Shown: one piece after another, positions 27,580 to 36,979 of the stretch | Layout: each line of letters opens with the position of its first letter | How positions within the stretch are numbered: position 1 is the first letter of the stretch | Assembly (NCBI GenBank): GCA_965206195.1 | Contig: CBDBIZ010000011.1 | Coordinates: forward strand, 1,054,001 to 1,118,000 | Source of the DNA: JAAOIF01 sp965206195 | GTDB taxonomy: Bacteria > Pseudomonadota > Gammaproteobacteria > PS1 > Pseudothioglobaceae | DNA length: 64,000 bases | Direction of reading: 5' to 3' | Notes under the pieces: generated by a model | What the model was told of the DNA's origin: nothing | Databases searched by the model: none | What the model saw: the letters and a program-made list of their open reading frames with translations, nothing else | Translations under genes and position numbers: made by a program

Positions 27580-28261
27580 TTAGTGATGAGTCATTAACAA
27601 CGGTGCTAACAAAAGTTGAACCCCTAGAATAATGACAAGAATTGCCACTGCCTGACGCACCCAATGGTGGTTAATAAATCGTCCAATTTGAGTTGAAAAC
27701 CCTGAAATTAAAAACAAACTAGGGGTGGTTGCCAAAGCAAATATGAGCATCATTGCCCTACCTTGTGCCACACTCACTTTGGCTATTGGTTAGAGTTAAG
27801 GCTAGTGCTGAATACACCAACCCACAAGGCAAACTGCCCCATAACATCCCTGCCATTACTGCTTTAAATAAGGTGTTAATCGGCAAATAAGCACTTTTTT
27901 GTTGTAAAGATTGGGTTAAACGCGCGCCTAATTTTTCCAGTCGATTAATCCCCAGCCACCAATTTGCCAAATACAAGCCCATCATCACCATTAGCCCTCC
28001 TGAGAATACTCGCAAGGCCGAGGTTAAAACTGTGCTGGATAAGACGGTGCCGATTAAGCCAAATACCAACCCTAGCAAAACATAACTGCTGATGCGTCCT
28101 AAATTATAACTCAAATGATAATACCGATGCAGACTGGGATTTTGTTTGATTTGTGGTGATAGTGCCCCGTCCAACATAGCAACCAAGCCGAAACACATAC
28201 TCACACAATGCAAACCACCAAACAAACCTATCAAACCAATGGCAAAATAAGATTCGGTCAT
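27580..28261 (-). pseudogene. TauE/SafE (UreH-like) permease, frameshifted
   Basis: The first part (from MTESYFAIGLIGLFGGLHCV, start at 28261) has the family's GLHCVSMCFG motif, multiple membrane helices and GMLWGSLPCGLVYSAL. It then runs out of frame at about 27785-27795. A second frame continues VAQGRAMMLIFALATTPSLF and a last helix to the stop at 27580. The break is a tandem AGTG AGTG; removing one AGTG restores one frame. The family exports sulfur compounds or serves in cytochrome oxidase/nickel biogenesis. Probably inactive unless a sequence error. Confidence 0.85.
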
Positions 28262-28339
28262 GTTAGGACTTTTTGTATTGACATTGTCATTTCTGGCTGG
28301 GGTTTTTAGCTTTGGTGCGACTAACCTCCAACAAAACAA

Positions 28340-28665
28340 GGTGGCGGTTATCGCTTTTTAACCTTGAAAACAAAGTCTGATAGCACCAATTTTCCAACTA
28401 CTTGGGTATTCTCTCAAAACCACTCTGCCACCTGAGAAATTGTTTTAATATTTTTAAGGGAGAATTGACTCTCAAAATCATGCCTATCTTCAATGGTCAA
28501 CAAGCCGCTAAACGCCTTGTATTCATCATTGCTTGATACGTGCGGTTTTCCAATGCAGGTCTAATTTTATTTTATTCACTTGTGGCTTGATGGCTTTTAG
28601 GTGAAATCATACGCTTATCTAAAAGTGTTAAGTTAAGTATAAATCGTTTTTCTTTAGATAAACGC
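28340..28665. other. Gap with a decayed minus-strand frame
   Basis: A minus-strand frame reads YKAFSGLLTIEDRHDF, then LKNIKTISQVAEWF, a TGA, and ENTQVVGKLVLSDF. The last piece is like the C terminus of quinone-oxidoreductase-type dehydrogenases, but this is too short to be sure. Otherwise nothing is recognised. Confidence 0.3.
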
Positions 28666-30612
28666 TTAAAAAATCAGATTCATCACAGTGAGCATAACCA
28701 CCAAAAATAACACCGTCATAACACTACCAATACGTATAAAGTCTGCCACACGATAACCGCCAAGCCCCATAATTAAGGCATTAACATGATGGGTGGGGAT
28801 TAAGAACGAATTAGAGGTCGTAATCGCAACAGTGAGTGCAAATACGGCTGGACTTGCCCCTACTTGAATAGCAATATTGGCTGCTAATGGCACTAGTAGC
28901 ACGGCTGCACCCACATTAGACATCACCAAAGTAAAGCCTGTTGCTAAAATAGCAATAGCGGTTTGAATAACCCAAATGGGCATATCGCCGACCACGCCTA
29001 CGGTCTCTTTTGCTATCCAGTTTGCTGTGCCAGACAGTTCTACCGCTAAGCCTAAGGGGATTAAACTGGCCAATAAGAATACCGTTTTCCAAGACACCGC
29101 CTTATACGCTTCATCAATCTTAATCACCCCTGATAGGATCATACCAACCGCACCCGTTAACAAGGCAATAGATAGGCGAACATCTGTAAACAATACCAAG
29201 GTGAGTGCCGTGGTAAACCAAATACCCGCCCAATACAATTTATTGGCACGAACCTCTTCTTGTGAAGGGTAATCGCTGGCAATCAAAAAGTCTTTATTTT
29301 GCTCAATGCGTGCTAAGTCTACCCAAGCGGTGTAAATCACCAGTGTATCCCCCGTTTGTATAGTAATATCGCGAATACTCTCGCCCTCGCCCAGTGTTTT
29401 GCCGTTACGATGATAGGCTACAATCTCCATACCATGGGTTTTTCTAAACCACTGATCTCTAGCACTTTTGCCGTTAATACTGGCATTAGGTGCAACCATC
29501 AATTCAGCCATACCGCCTTGTGCATGAGAGAACAATTCAGAGAACACGTTAATCGAGTTCGCCAGTGACAAATGATAGCCCTCAACAAAAGCGGTTAAGT
29601 TTTCTAGGCTGGTCAAAATACCCAAAACCATATTTGCCTCAATGGTGGCGTCTCTGTCCATCGCATTGAGACCAACATGTACGCCTTGATTCTCAGGACG
29701 AATAGCAACCACACAAATTTTGGCAGCAATTTCAATATTGTCCAGTCGTTGACCAATTAATGAGCTGTCTTTTGGTACGGTTACTTCAAATAAATCATAA
29801 TCAATGTTATAGTTTTTGTGGAAATGATCCATAGCTGAAGCTGCACCTGAAGCAGGGGTTTTGTTTTTCGGCAGTACATATTTACCCGCAATCACAAAAT
29901 ATAAAATACCCGTTGCCACTAGCGCCAAACCAACAGGTGTTACGGAGAACAGGCTCCAAGTTTCCATTTGGTGTTCAACGGGTAACGCCTCATTAGAACT
30001 CAAAATTAAGTCATTGAGCAAAATTAACGGGCTTGAGCCAACCATCGTAACTGTGCCACCCAAAATAGCGGTAAAACCCATTGGCATTAACAGGCGCGAC
30101 ATGGGCAAACCTGAGCGCACAGAAATACGACTTACCACGGGAATAAACAATGCCACTGCGGCCACATTTTGCATAAAAGAAGAAACAAAGCTGATTGTGC
30201 TAGAAACAATGGGAATAATACAGGTTTCTGACTTGCCGCCCACTTTAAGGATAAACTGAGCCACCCGAGTCATCAGCCCTGTTTTATCCAATCCTGCCCC
30301 AATAATCATTACCGCAATAATAGATATAACGGCATTGGAAGAAAAGCCAGTAAAGATTTTTTGCTCATCAACCAAGCCGCCATTAATACCCAAAATACTT
30401 TGTATAAACGGTAAACTGGTCAATCCTAATAACACCAAAATACTCACTGCCGCCAGATCAACCTCTAGTATCTCAAAGGCAAATAAATAAATAGTTAACA
30501 ACAAAATGCCTACCATCCAAGCGATTTCAACAGAAGGAGCAACCGAGGAGATGCCCAATCCAAATAGGACAAAAACAGCAGCAGCAATGATTTTTTTAAC
30601 AGGGAAGTTCAT
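28666..30612 (-). CDS. SLC13-family anion permease with two RCK_C (TrkA-C) domains
   Basis: 648 residues. About five membrane helices at the N terminus, two soluble TrkA-C domains at about 250-430 (FEVTVPKDSSLIGQRL and MVAPNASINGKSARDQWF), then further helices. IVSSTISFVSSFMQNVAAVALFIPVV and FTLVMSNVGAAVLLVPLAAN hold the two helix-hairpin SNxxxA/T motifs of the divalent anion:Na+ symporter family, with TTSNSFLIPTHHVNALI near the end. Members with this layout carry sulfate or similar anions; sulfate export after sulfur oxidation is a guess. The gene is complete. Confidence 0.85.
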   Translation of the reverse strand: MNFPVKKIIAAAVFVLFGLGISSVAPSVEIAWMVGILLLTIYLFAFEILEVDLAAVSILVLLGLTSLPFIQSILGINGGLVDEQKIFTGFSSNAVISIIAVMIIGAGLDKTGLMTRVAQFILKVGGKSETCIIPIVSSTISFVSSFMQNVAAVALFIPVVSRISVRSGLPMSRLLMPMGFTAILGGTVTMVGSSPLILLNDLILSSNEALPVEHQMETWSLFSVTPVGLALVATGILYFVIAGKYVLPKNKTPASGAASAMDHFHKNYNIDYDLFEVTVPKDSSLIGQRLDNIEIAAKICVVAIRPENQGVHVGLNAMDRDATIEANMVLGILTSLENLTAFVEGYHLSLANSINVFSELFSHAQGGMAELMVAPNASINGKSARDQWFRKTHGMEIVAYHRNGKTLGEGESIRDITIQTGDTLVIYTAWVDLARIEQNKDFLIASDYPSQEEVRANKLYWAGIWFTTALTLVLFTDVRLSIALLTGAVGMILSGVIKIDEAYKAVSWKTVFLLASLIPLGLAVELSGTANWIAKETVGVVGDMPIWVIQTAIAILATGFTLVMSNVGAAVLLVPLAANIAIQVGASPAVFALTVAITTSNSFLIPTHHVNALIMGLGGYRVADFIRIGSVMTVLFLVVMLTVMNLIF

Positions 30613-30729
30613 ACAATCGTCTCTTAGGATACAAGCCCTCTATTAAGCATAAGGGCAAGAAAAATAAACAAATGATTATACTTGAAACCCTTTGTGGTTT
30701 CTATTTTTGGATTACCCAAATAATGCCAA

Positions 30730-31020
30730 ATGAGATCTCTGCATTAAACCAAAAAAAAAATACACAAAAGCCCAACAACCCCAGCAACCCCAACAACATT
30801 TATGTTAAAACACTAATGTCATCAATTGCTTAACGAAAAAATGCGAGTTATTAGCAGTCAAGATAGAACCTCTGGCACTTTAAAGAGAACTTATGGATTA
30901 AGCAGGGTGAGATATATCACCTTAGAGAAAGTAGCCAATGAGGTTATCCTTAAAGCCATTGCCTATACCTTAACCAGAGTGGTGACTGCTTACGGTAATT
31001 TCGCCACCAGTCACTATTAA
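30730..31020 (+). pseudogene. IS5-type transposase C-terminal fragment with element end
   Basis: GAGATCTCTGCATTAAACC at about 30730 is an element end, followed after about 95 bases by a frame (30826-31020) reading SSQDRTSGTLKRTYGLSRVR, then YITLEKVANEVILKAIAYTL. This is the C-terminal (I)RTFGxLKRxYGL...RY region of IS5 transposases, so most of the element has been deleted. It directly borders the truncated end of hypA. Confidence 0.75.
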
Positions 31021-31286
31021 CTAGTAACAGTCGCATTTTGAACAAACATCATATCCTTGCTTGACCACTACTGTTTCGTCATAATTAAAACACCAAGGTA
31101 TGGGCTGAGTTTTTATAATTTGAGCTTGGCATCGTCTGTTATAGTGTCGCGAATAGCAACATGAACTCTAACGCCCTAGTTTCAACGCCTGAAAGTGGAC
31201 TAATCTCTAGTCATGCTTTATCGGTAGCCTTATAACTATTTGCATTTATCGGCTCTTCTAGACCCAGCAATGCTCATCTCATGCAT
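31021..31286 (-). pseudogene. hypA: hypA remnant (hydrogenase nickel chaperone)
   Basis: The start MHEMSIA, at 31286 and overlapping the hupK stop by 8 bases, is the HypA N terminus. In a second frame ISPLSGVETRALEFMLL matches the middle, and in a third IIKTQPIPWCFNYDETVVVK, GYDVCSKCDCY matches the zinc-binding domain, with the second Cys of the first pair replaced by Tyr. The frame then stops at 31021, next to an IS5 remnant. HypA delivers nickel to NiFe hydrogenase; this copy has several frameshifts and no proper C terminus. Confidence 0.8.
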
Positions 31287-32457
31287 ACTCTACCTCAATA
31301 CTATAACCTACACAAGGATCAATCGCATTGACTAGTAATTTTACCTTGGTTATTAAGTCTTTTTTGTCAGTAAAGTTAAGCGATTTAATCATATGATTTA
31401 ACACTCCCTCAGGGTGAAAATTCCATTCTGTTGGTGCCAATATTTGATAGGATTTAATTTTCTCATCTTTAATACTTAGTTGATGAATAAGTCTGCCTCT
31501 TGCCGCTTCTAGTTGAACTAAGGCGTTAGTCTCAAGCGAAGGAAATTGTACATCGTAACTGATATTTTCAGACTTAATATTGGTATAGTTATGTTTAACT
31601 TTATTTAGTAATTCGAACACCTCAAGTAATTGTGCTGTCGCCCTAGTAAATACCCCATTACCGTGAATATTGACCAATTGTTTAATTAACCGATGTTCAG
31701 ATTGTCTAGAATAAGGTGTGGTTTCATAAGTTGTATCTTGGTAACTAGGGTGCTGAATATAGGCATCATTATTTAATAAAGCACGAATATCTTTTAAATC
31801 TAAATCTGGCAGATGAAACACTTCCACATCACCCATCTTATTAGGTTGATGTTGTTGTAAATAATTCAAAAAAACTACACTGTTACTTTTACCAACTTGG
31901 AGCCAGTCATTAAAACTATCTAGGTCTGTAAATACAGATTCTGTATTACATTGAGAACCAATCAATAAAGTCTGTAATTGTTATTGTTGTTCTAATTTTA
32001 ATATCAATTTATCAATTGAATTAAAGGATTGCAATCTCTTATCTGCGAAAGATAAAGGGTCGGTATTCGTAAACAACGCGCTACTTATTTCTTTCAGTGT
32101 GGTTAATAAATTTATAATATTGGTGTCAACTAAGTTATCAGAATCTTGGCTCCATTTAGCAGCAATACTCAAACAATGCTCTCTTATGGTTTCTAAATCT
32201 AATAATAATTGATAGGCTTGAACCTCATTTTGGCTCAATTTAATTACCTCACTCTCATCTAACAGACACAGAAAGGCAAACCTATGTGCTGTATTGCATA
32301 ATTGATAAAGTGCGTTCATTATATCAGCGACCCTGTCAATTGATTTTCCAGCAAACAACTTGGTGATATGTAATGGCCGAGTTGAGGTGATTGATACAGA
32401 TTCAACTTGACCAGATTTTGCCACTAAACTGATTTTTATCTCACCTTCAATTGGCAT
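31279..32457 (-). pseudogene. hupK: hupK-like hydrogenase maturation gene split by an in-frame TAA
   Basis: Start at 32457 has a perfect GGAGGTG site. The first part (GEIKISL, SITSTRPLHITKLFAGKSID, ALYQLCNTAHRFAFLCLLDE) and second part (LVQLEAARGRLIHQLSIKDE, YQILAPTEWNFHPEGVLNHM, AIDPCVGYSIEV) resemble the N and C ends of NiFe-hydrogenase large subunits without the first metal Cys pair, as in HupK. A single TAA at 31981-31983 separates them in the same frame, so either a nonsense mutation or a base error. HupK helps assemble the NiFe site. Confidence 0.8.
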
Positions 32458-33117
32458 CCGAGTCACCTCCAAGAAATGTTATTCTTGAATAAATCCTACT
32501 TAAAATCTATTCATCTTTAATGCTGAGTTGGTGCTCTTTTTTTAGCAGTCATAAATTAACATTTTATTATCATTTAAGTTATTTTTTGCTCACCAATAAA
32601 TTGATTGTTGGAATTACGTTGCATATTAACTAACATTCTTTATGCTATAATAATTTTACAATAAAGGTGCAAATAATATTTGTTGTTTGAGTTAAGTCTC
32701 TAGCGTTGTCCCTAAGATAAACTATCATAACTCCACGAATTGCACCTAGGTGACCTATTTCAATTGCAAGGCTAGTTCATCGGTCGCGTGCGCTAAACGA
32801 AAGAACGGTCAATAGCATTTTTTCATGTTGTTGTTCTTCAAAAATAATTAAATGAAAATAAAAACAACTTGCATTTTTATTACCTCTTAACATCTTTCTA
32901 CAGGTTAGTTTCGGTTTATTATATTTTTGTTGAGTTTTTGACTTAATGAGCATTATTATTTTCCAATAATGACTTTTCAAACAGTAAAAAAATATTTAAA
33001 GTTTAGGTGACTTTACGAGACTTATAACTAGTTTTTAATCATTTACTTATAAAATTCAAAAATTTACTTAGGTGCTTATTTTATTATGATATAACATAAA
33101 TGTGCTTAATTTTTTAT
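32458..33117. other. AT-rich gap upstream of the repeats
   Basis: No gene seen. Short open frames here lack coding character. It separates the minus-strand hupK gene from the plus-strand hydroxylase cluster and should hold the hupK promoter. Confidence 0.4.
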
Positions 33118-33294
33118 GATACAATATCAGCATATTTATTTTTTTAGAATGAATGTTCGACAACTTTGTTTTTTATGATACAATATCAGCATATTTATTT
33201 TTTTAGAATGAATGTTCGACAACTTTGTTTTTTGTGATACAATATCAGCATATTTATTTTTTTAGAATGAATGTTCGACAACTTTGTTTTTTGT
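33118..33294. repeat. Three tandem 59-bp repeats
   Basis: Copies at 33118-33176, 33177-33235 and 33236-33294 are identical apart from one or two bases at the T-run end, and a fourth begins with GATAC. Each holds ATATCAGCATATTTATTTTT and GAATGTTCGACAACTTTG. The near-identity indicates recent duplication. Confidence 0.9.
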
Positions 33295-33301
33295 GATACG
33301 A
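33156..33301 (+). promoter_or_regulatory. Repeated promoter boxes in the 59-bp repeats
   Basis: At each repeat junction TTCGAC is followed after 17 bases by TACAAT (or TACGAT at the last junction), a passable sigma-70 pair, giving three boxes in a row pointing at the hydroxylase genes. The boxes are about 33156-33183, 33215-33242 and 33274-33301. Multiple tandem promoters would raise or vary expression of the cluster. Confidence 0.5.
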
Positions 33302-33372
33302 TTAATAAAGCAGTCAAAAGAGAGTTAAAGAGAGTAAGGGGAGTAATAACTAATAAAAAGAGGAGAATGATT

Positions 33373-34566
33373 ATGAATAAGATAATGATAAATGTTAGGT
33401 ATTGGATGGCACCAATACTAATAATAGTGAGTGCCCTTGGCATCTTACTTGGGGGTCCGTGGGTATGGACCGGTGTTGTGCTTTTTGGAGTGGGCATTGT
33501 ATTAGATACACTAACAATGTCTATGCATCCTAAAGGTGCTGGCTTTGATGAGAATGGTGATACCAATGGCATGGCAGCTTTGCAAAATGCGGTGATGTAT
33601 GTTATGTTGCCAGTGTTTGTGCTTTTGCAGTTGGTTATAGCGTGGCGTATCTATCAATATGTCAATGGTGTACCTATTGAGACATTCGCGGTAATGGGTC
33701 CGCTATTAATGCAACAGGGTATAACTGGTCTTGAGTTATTAGGTGGCACTCTTTCCGCAGGGATATTTGCTGGTATCGGCATTATCTACGGTCATGAGTT
33801 AGCACATACTAAAGGGTTTAGTTTTGTTATTTCCCGTCTAATAATGGGATTAAGCGGCTCTTCTCATTTCTCATATGCTCATGTGTATAACCATCATTTA
33901 GAGTTAGCACACGAAGATGACCCTGCTACCTCTCCTAGGGGACGCACCATCTATAAACACCTTTGGCTATCTTATATGGGTCAATCTAAGTTTCTATACA
34001 GGATGGAGCAAGCACGCTTAGCTAAGTTAGGTAAGCCGTTCATATCTGTCCATAATCGTTGGCTTCGTGGATTTGCAATGAGCCTACCGACAATCGTATT
34101 GTTTACTTGGGTAGGTGGCTTATGGGGTATTGCTTGTATGTTCCTTATTTGGACTATCTCTAATTTTGAATTAGAGGCACTTAATTACATGGAGCATTAT
34201 GGGTTGATTCGTGAAAAAGGTCAGCCTATTGACTATCGTCATTCTTGGGATAATGATAACTTGTTTACCAGTTGGTTCTTTATTGAGATAGGTAGACAAG
34301 GTGATCATCACGACCGTGGTGAGACACATTTCTGGGAGCTAGATGATGTTGGTTCTCCTAATCCTAAATGGGGCTACTTCACTGAGTTTGTGATAGCATT
34401 AATTCCTCCGTTATGGCATGCAGTTTACAAACGTAAACTGGCTGTATGGGACCGTGATTTTGCTACTGAAGGTGAGCGCAAAATTGCAGAAAAGATTAAC
34501 GCTCAAGTCGGATACGAGTACGATCTATCCTCAGATGAGGCTTACGGCAAAGGTGTAACGATTTAA
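33373..34566 (+). CDS. XylM/AlkB-like membrane di-iron hydroxylase
   Basis: 397 residues from ATG 33373, preceded by AGGAG at 33361; an upstream in-frame extension lies within the repeats. About six membrane helices. His boxes: HELAH, HVYNHHLELAHEDDPATS, NYMEHYGL, and GRQGDHHDRGETHFWEL. In relatives the last box is HxxHH; here the first His is Gln. The end LIPPLWHAVYKRKLAVWDRD, ATEGER is most like xylene monooxygenase XylM. XylM hydroxylates methyl groups of aromatics; substrate here is unknown. The XylA-like reductase four genes on is the probable electron donor. Confidence 0.8.
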   Translation: MNKIMINVRYWMAPILIIVSALGILLGGPWVWTGVVLFGVGIVLDTLTMSMHPKGAGFDENGDTNGMAALQNAVMYVMLPVFVLLQLVIAWRIYQYVNGVPIETFAVMGPLLMQQGITGLELLGGTLSAGIFAGIGIIYGHELAHTKGFSFVISRLIMGLSGSSHFSYAHVYNHHLELAHEDDPATSPRGRTIYKHLWLSYMGQSKFLYRMEQARLAKLGKPFISVHNRWLRGFAMSLPTIVLFTWVGGLWGIACMFLIWTISNFELEALNYMEHYGLIREKGQPIDYRHSWDNDNLFTSWFFIEIGRQGDHHDRGETHFWELDDVGSPNPKWGYFTEFVIALIPPLWHAVYKRKLAVWDRDFATEGERKIAEKINAQVGYEYDLSSDEAYGKGVTI

Positions 34567-34580
34567 CCTTTTACATTTAT

Positions 34581-34615
34581 AACCCCTAAGACGCTTTCGT
34601 GTTTCTTAGGGGGTT
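34581..34615 (+). terminator. Hairpin after the hydroxylase gene
   Basis: AACCCCTAAGA pairs with TCTTAGGGGGTT around a GC-poor loop. No T run follows, so it may be a weak terminator or a transcript-processing/stabilising hairpin between the hydroxylase and haemoglobin genes. Confidence 0.5.
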
Positions 34616-34652
34616 CTTATAAAATACAGTTTACTTTAAGAAGGAGAGAGTT

Positions 34653-35012
34653 ATGGGTGCAAGTCTATATGACAGGATGGGGGGTCACGATAAGCTTGAA
34701 GCTATCGCGAAGACGATTTTTGCTAATCACATGGGTAATGATGTTGTGAGACCTCGTTATGAAAAAAGCGACCCTGCAGAGGTGGTTAGAAAAGTCACTG
34801 AGTTTATGTGCGCAGGTTTTGGTGGCAAAGAGGAGTACACAGGACAAGACATGTTGACTGCTCACAAAGGAATGAATATATCCGACACAGAGTTCAATGC
34901 TGTGGTCAACGATGTAATCCTAGCCCTAGATGAGCATCAGATAGGCCAAGTAGAAAAGGATGAGGTTTTGTGTGCTTTGTGGTCCATGCGTCAAGAAATT
35001 GTCCATGTGTGA
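34653..35012 (+). CDS. Truncated haemoglobin (group I type)
   Basis: 119 residues with AAGGAGAGAG before the start. SLYDRMGGHDKLEAIAKTIF is the N-terminal TrHb signature, and the proximal His is in MLTAHKGMNIS. The role may be O2 supply, NO removal or redox sensing. Its place in an oxygenase cluster suggests help in delivering O2 to the hydroxylase, as inference. Confidence 0.88.
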   Translation: MGASLYDRMGGHDKLEAIAKTIFANHMGNDVVRPRYEKSDPAEVVRKVTEFMCAGFGGKEEYTGQDMLTAHKGMNISDTEFNAVVNDVILALDEHQIGQVEKDEVLCALWSMRQEIVHV

Positions 35013-35152
35013 AAGTAAGGCAGTAAATTAATATCAATCATTTTTTTGTTATATTTTTGATAAGATAGGTTTTGTATGGTGTCCTATTTCTCCATTGGTT
35101 AAGCATGGATTTAAGGATTAATTTTTATATTAAAAAATAAGGTAGGTAGAAT

Positions 35153-35836
35153 ATGGCTATTGGAGATCATTTATCAGATGTTAAGGTATTATGGGGAGTT
35201 GCAGGTTGTGCTGACACTAATAAGTGTTTGCTAGCAGCAGCTGAAAAAGGGATCGACGTTCAAGGAGTGGCAATTGATATGGGTTCGGATTCAGAAATGC
35301 AAAAGTTATCTGAATTTTCACCTTATCATTCTTTGCCCGTACTCAAAGATGTTGATTTTTACTTATATGGTACGGAGGCTATTTTGTCATATATGGATGA
35401 TAAAGGCTTTGGTAATTCTTTGGTACCTCGTAATGGCGTTATTCGTGCACAGCAGTATCAATGGATACATGTGGCTCGAAATGTACTGGGACCTGTAGTT
35501 GAAAAGCTAAAAGATGGCAGCGATGAGACTGAGCCTTTACGTAATATACTAGAGCATTTAGATATGCAACTGAGTTCTAAGAATAAGCGTGGCGATTATA
35601 TCGTTGGAGAATTTAGTCTCGCTGATATTCATTGGACCCCATACATTCATTTTTGTTTACTGCATGGTAAAGAGTCTTTAGTTGACCAGTTTCCAGCAGT
35701 GAAAGCATGGTGGGAAAATATCAAAGTAAGAAAGAGTACAAGCAAGGAAGATTATGTTGCTTTTACAGTCTTACCGTCGATGGATGAAGTACGGGATAAT
35801 AAATTACATTCTGTCAGTATTAATATTGATATTTAA
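35153..35836 (+). CDS. Glutathione S-transferase-like protein
   Basis: 227 residues. A thioredoxin-like N-terminal domain (VKVLWGVAGCADTNKCLLAA, then YHSLPVLKDVDFYLYGTEAI with the cis-Pro and the substrate-binding E-A-I-L) and a helical C-terminal domain (GDYIVGEFSLADIHWTPYI, N-capping box SLADI). It probably conjugates or protects from reactive products of the hydroxylase. It lies 15 bases before the reductase gene. Confidence 0.85.
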   Translation: MAIGDHLSDVKVLWGVAGCADTNKCLLAAAEKGIDVQGVAIDMGSDSEMQKLSEFSPYHSLPVLKDVDFYLYGTEAILSYMDDKGFGNSLVPRNGVIRAQQYQWIHVARNVLGPVVEKLKDGSDETEPLRNILEHLDMQLSSKNKRGDYIVGEFSLADIHWTPYIHFCLLHGKESLVDQFPAVKAWWENIKVRKSTSKEDYVAFTVLPSMDEVRDNKLHSVSINIDI

Positions 35837-35850
35837 CTTAGAATTAGAAT

Positions 35851-36945
35851 ATGTTTGGTTTTTTCAAGAACAGAAAAGAGGACCATAAAGCTGAAATAAA
35901 TTCTGAACATACACTAACGATAGAATACGGAGATAATTTACTAAATGCTGCATTAAAGGCAGATTTGCCTTGGCCTCATGATTGTCGAGTTGGTAGTTGC
36001 GGTACTTGTAAGTGTCGCCTTATTGATGGCAAAATAAAGCCTTTGGCTGATTTTAGTTATGTGCTAGAAACAGATGAGTTGAATAATGATTATATTCTTG
36101 CTTGTCAAACTGCATTAAAAACAGATATAGAGGTTGAAGTTGTATTATCTTCTGATAAGGCTCTACATCACTGGGAGTTGGATGGTACTATCAAAGAGAT
36201 AACACAATTAACGCACGATATTAAAGAAGTAGTCATTATGTTCAGTAGTAGTAGTTTAGATGCATTAGCAGAATATGGCCCCTTGTATAAGGCTGGCCAG
36301 TATGCTGATCTCAAACCACCCCACTTAGACCAAGCGCGTTCTTATTCTTTTGTAAATAACTATCATCCTAATCAAAAAGAATTTACTTTTTATATTAGAC
36401 ATGTTCCTGGTGGTGAATTTACCGACTGGTTGTTTAAAGAGAATCGTACAGGAGAGACACTAAAGGTTACTGGTCCTTATGGAGTTTTTGGATTGGTAGA
36501 CGGAGATTCAACTATAAATCTTGTTGCAGGTGGCAGTGGTATGAGTGCTATTATTTGTATCTTACAGGAGGCTCTGGAGTCTAAGACCAAACGTAATGTA
36601 AAGTTTTTATTCGGAGCACGCAAGCAAAGCGATATTTATTGTAGCGAGTTAATTAAGGAAATAGCGACCAGTTGGGAGGCGCAAGGGCTTGGGACATTTG
36701 AATATATACCTTGCTTGTCAGAAGAACCTGAAGATACATCGTGGCAAGGTGCTAGAGGTTTGTGTGTTGATTTTATCATGGATGATTCGACTAAAACCCT
36801 CTCTGGACAACAGGCTTATCTATGTGGTCCTCCAAGGATGATAGATGTGGGGATTGATATTTTCAAAAACAATGGTATGGATGAAAGTGAGATATTCTTT
36901 GATAAGTTTCTTGACGCTAGTACCATGCCAGGCGGGCGAAAATAA
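35851..36945 (+). CDS. XylA-like ferredoxin/FAD/NAD(P)H reductase
   Basis: 364 residues. Residues about 15-95 form a plant-type [2Fe-2S] domain (CRVGSCGTCKC, with a fourth Cys in LACQTAL), then an FAD domain (ARSYSFVN, FTFYIRHVPGGEFTDWLF) and an NAD(P) domain (LVAGGSGMSAIICIL, AYLCGPPRMIDVGI). This order is that of XylA and related oxygenase reductases. Electron donor for the XylM-like hydroxylase is the natural assignment; alkane hydroxylases of AlkB type would instead use rubredoxin, which is absent. Confidence 0.88.
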   Translation: MFGFFKNRKEDHKAEINSEHTLTIEYGDNLLNAALKADLPWPHDCRVGSCGTCKCRLIDGKIKPLADFSYVLETDELNNDYILACQTALKTDIEVEVVLSSDKALHHWELDGTIKEITQLTHDIKEVVIMFSSSSLDALAEYGPLYKAGQYADLKPPHLDQARSYSFVNNYHPNQKEFTFYIRHVPGGEFTDWLFKENRTGETLKVTGPYGVFGLVDGDSTINLVAGGSGMSAIICILQEALESKTKRNVKFLFGARKQSDIYCSELIKEIATSWEAQGLGTFEYIPCLSEEPEDTSWQGARGLCVDFIMDDSTKTLSGQQAYLCGPPRMIDVGIDIFKNNGMDESEIFFDKFLDASTMPGGRK

Positions 36946-36979
36946 ATTTTTATTTTATAAACAATAAAGGAGTAGTAAT

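Noticed and set aside
31981..31983. Recoding (selenocysteine or pyrrolysine) at the hupK stop
   Set aside because: The codon is TAA, not TGA or TAG, and neighbouring hypA is clearly decayed.
33118..33294. Tandem repeats as a CRISPR array
   Set aside because: The repeats are contiguous with no spacers, and no cas genes are present.
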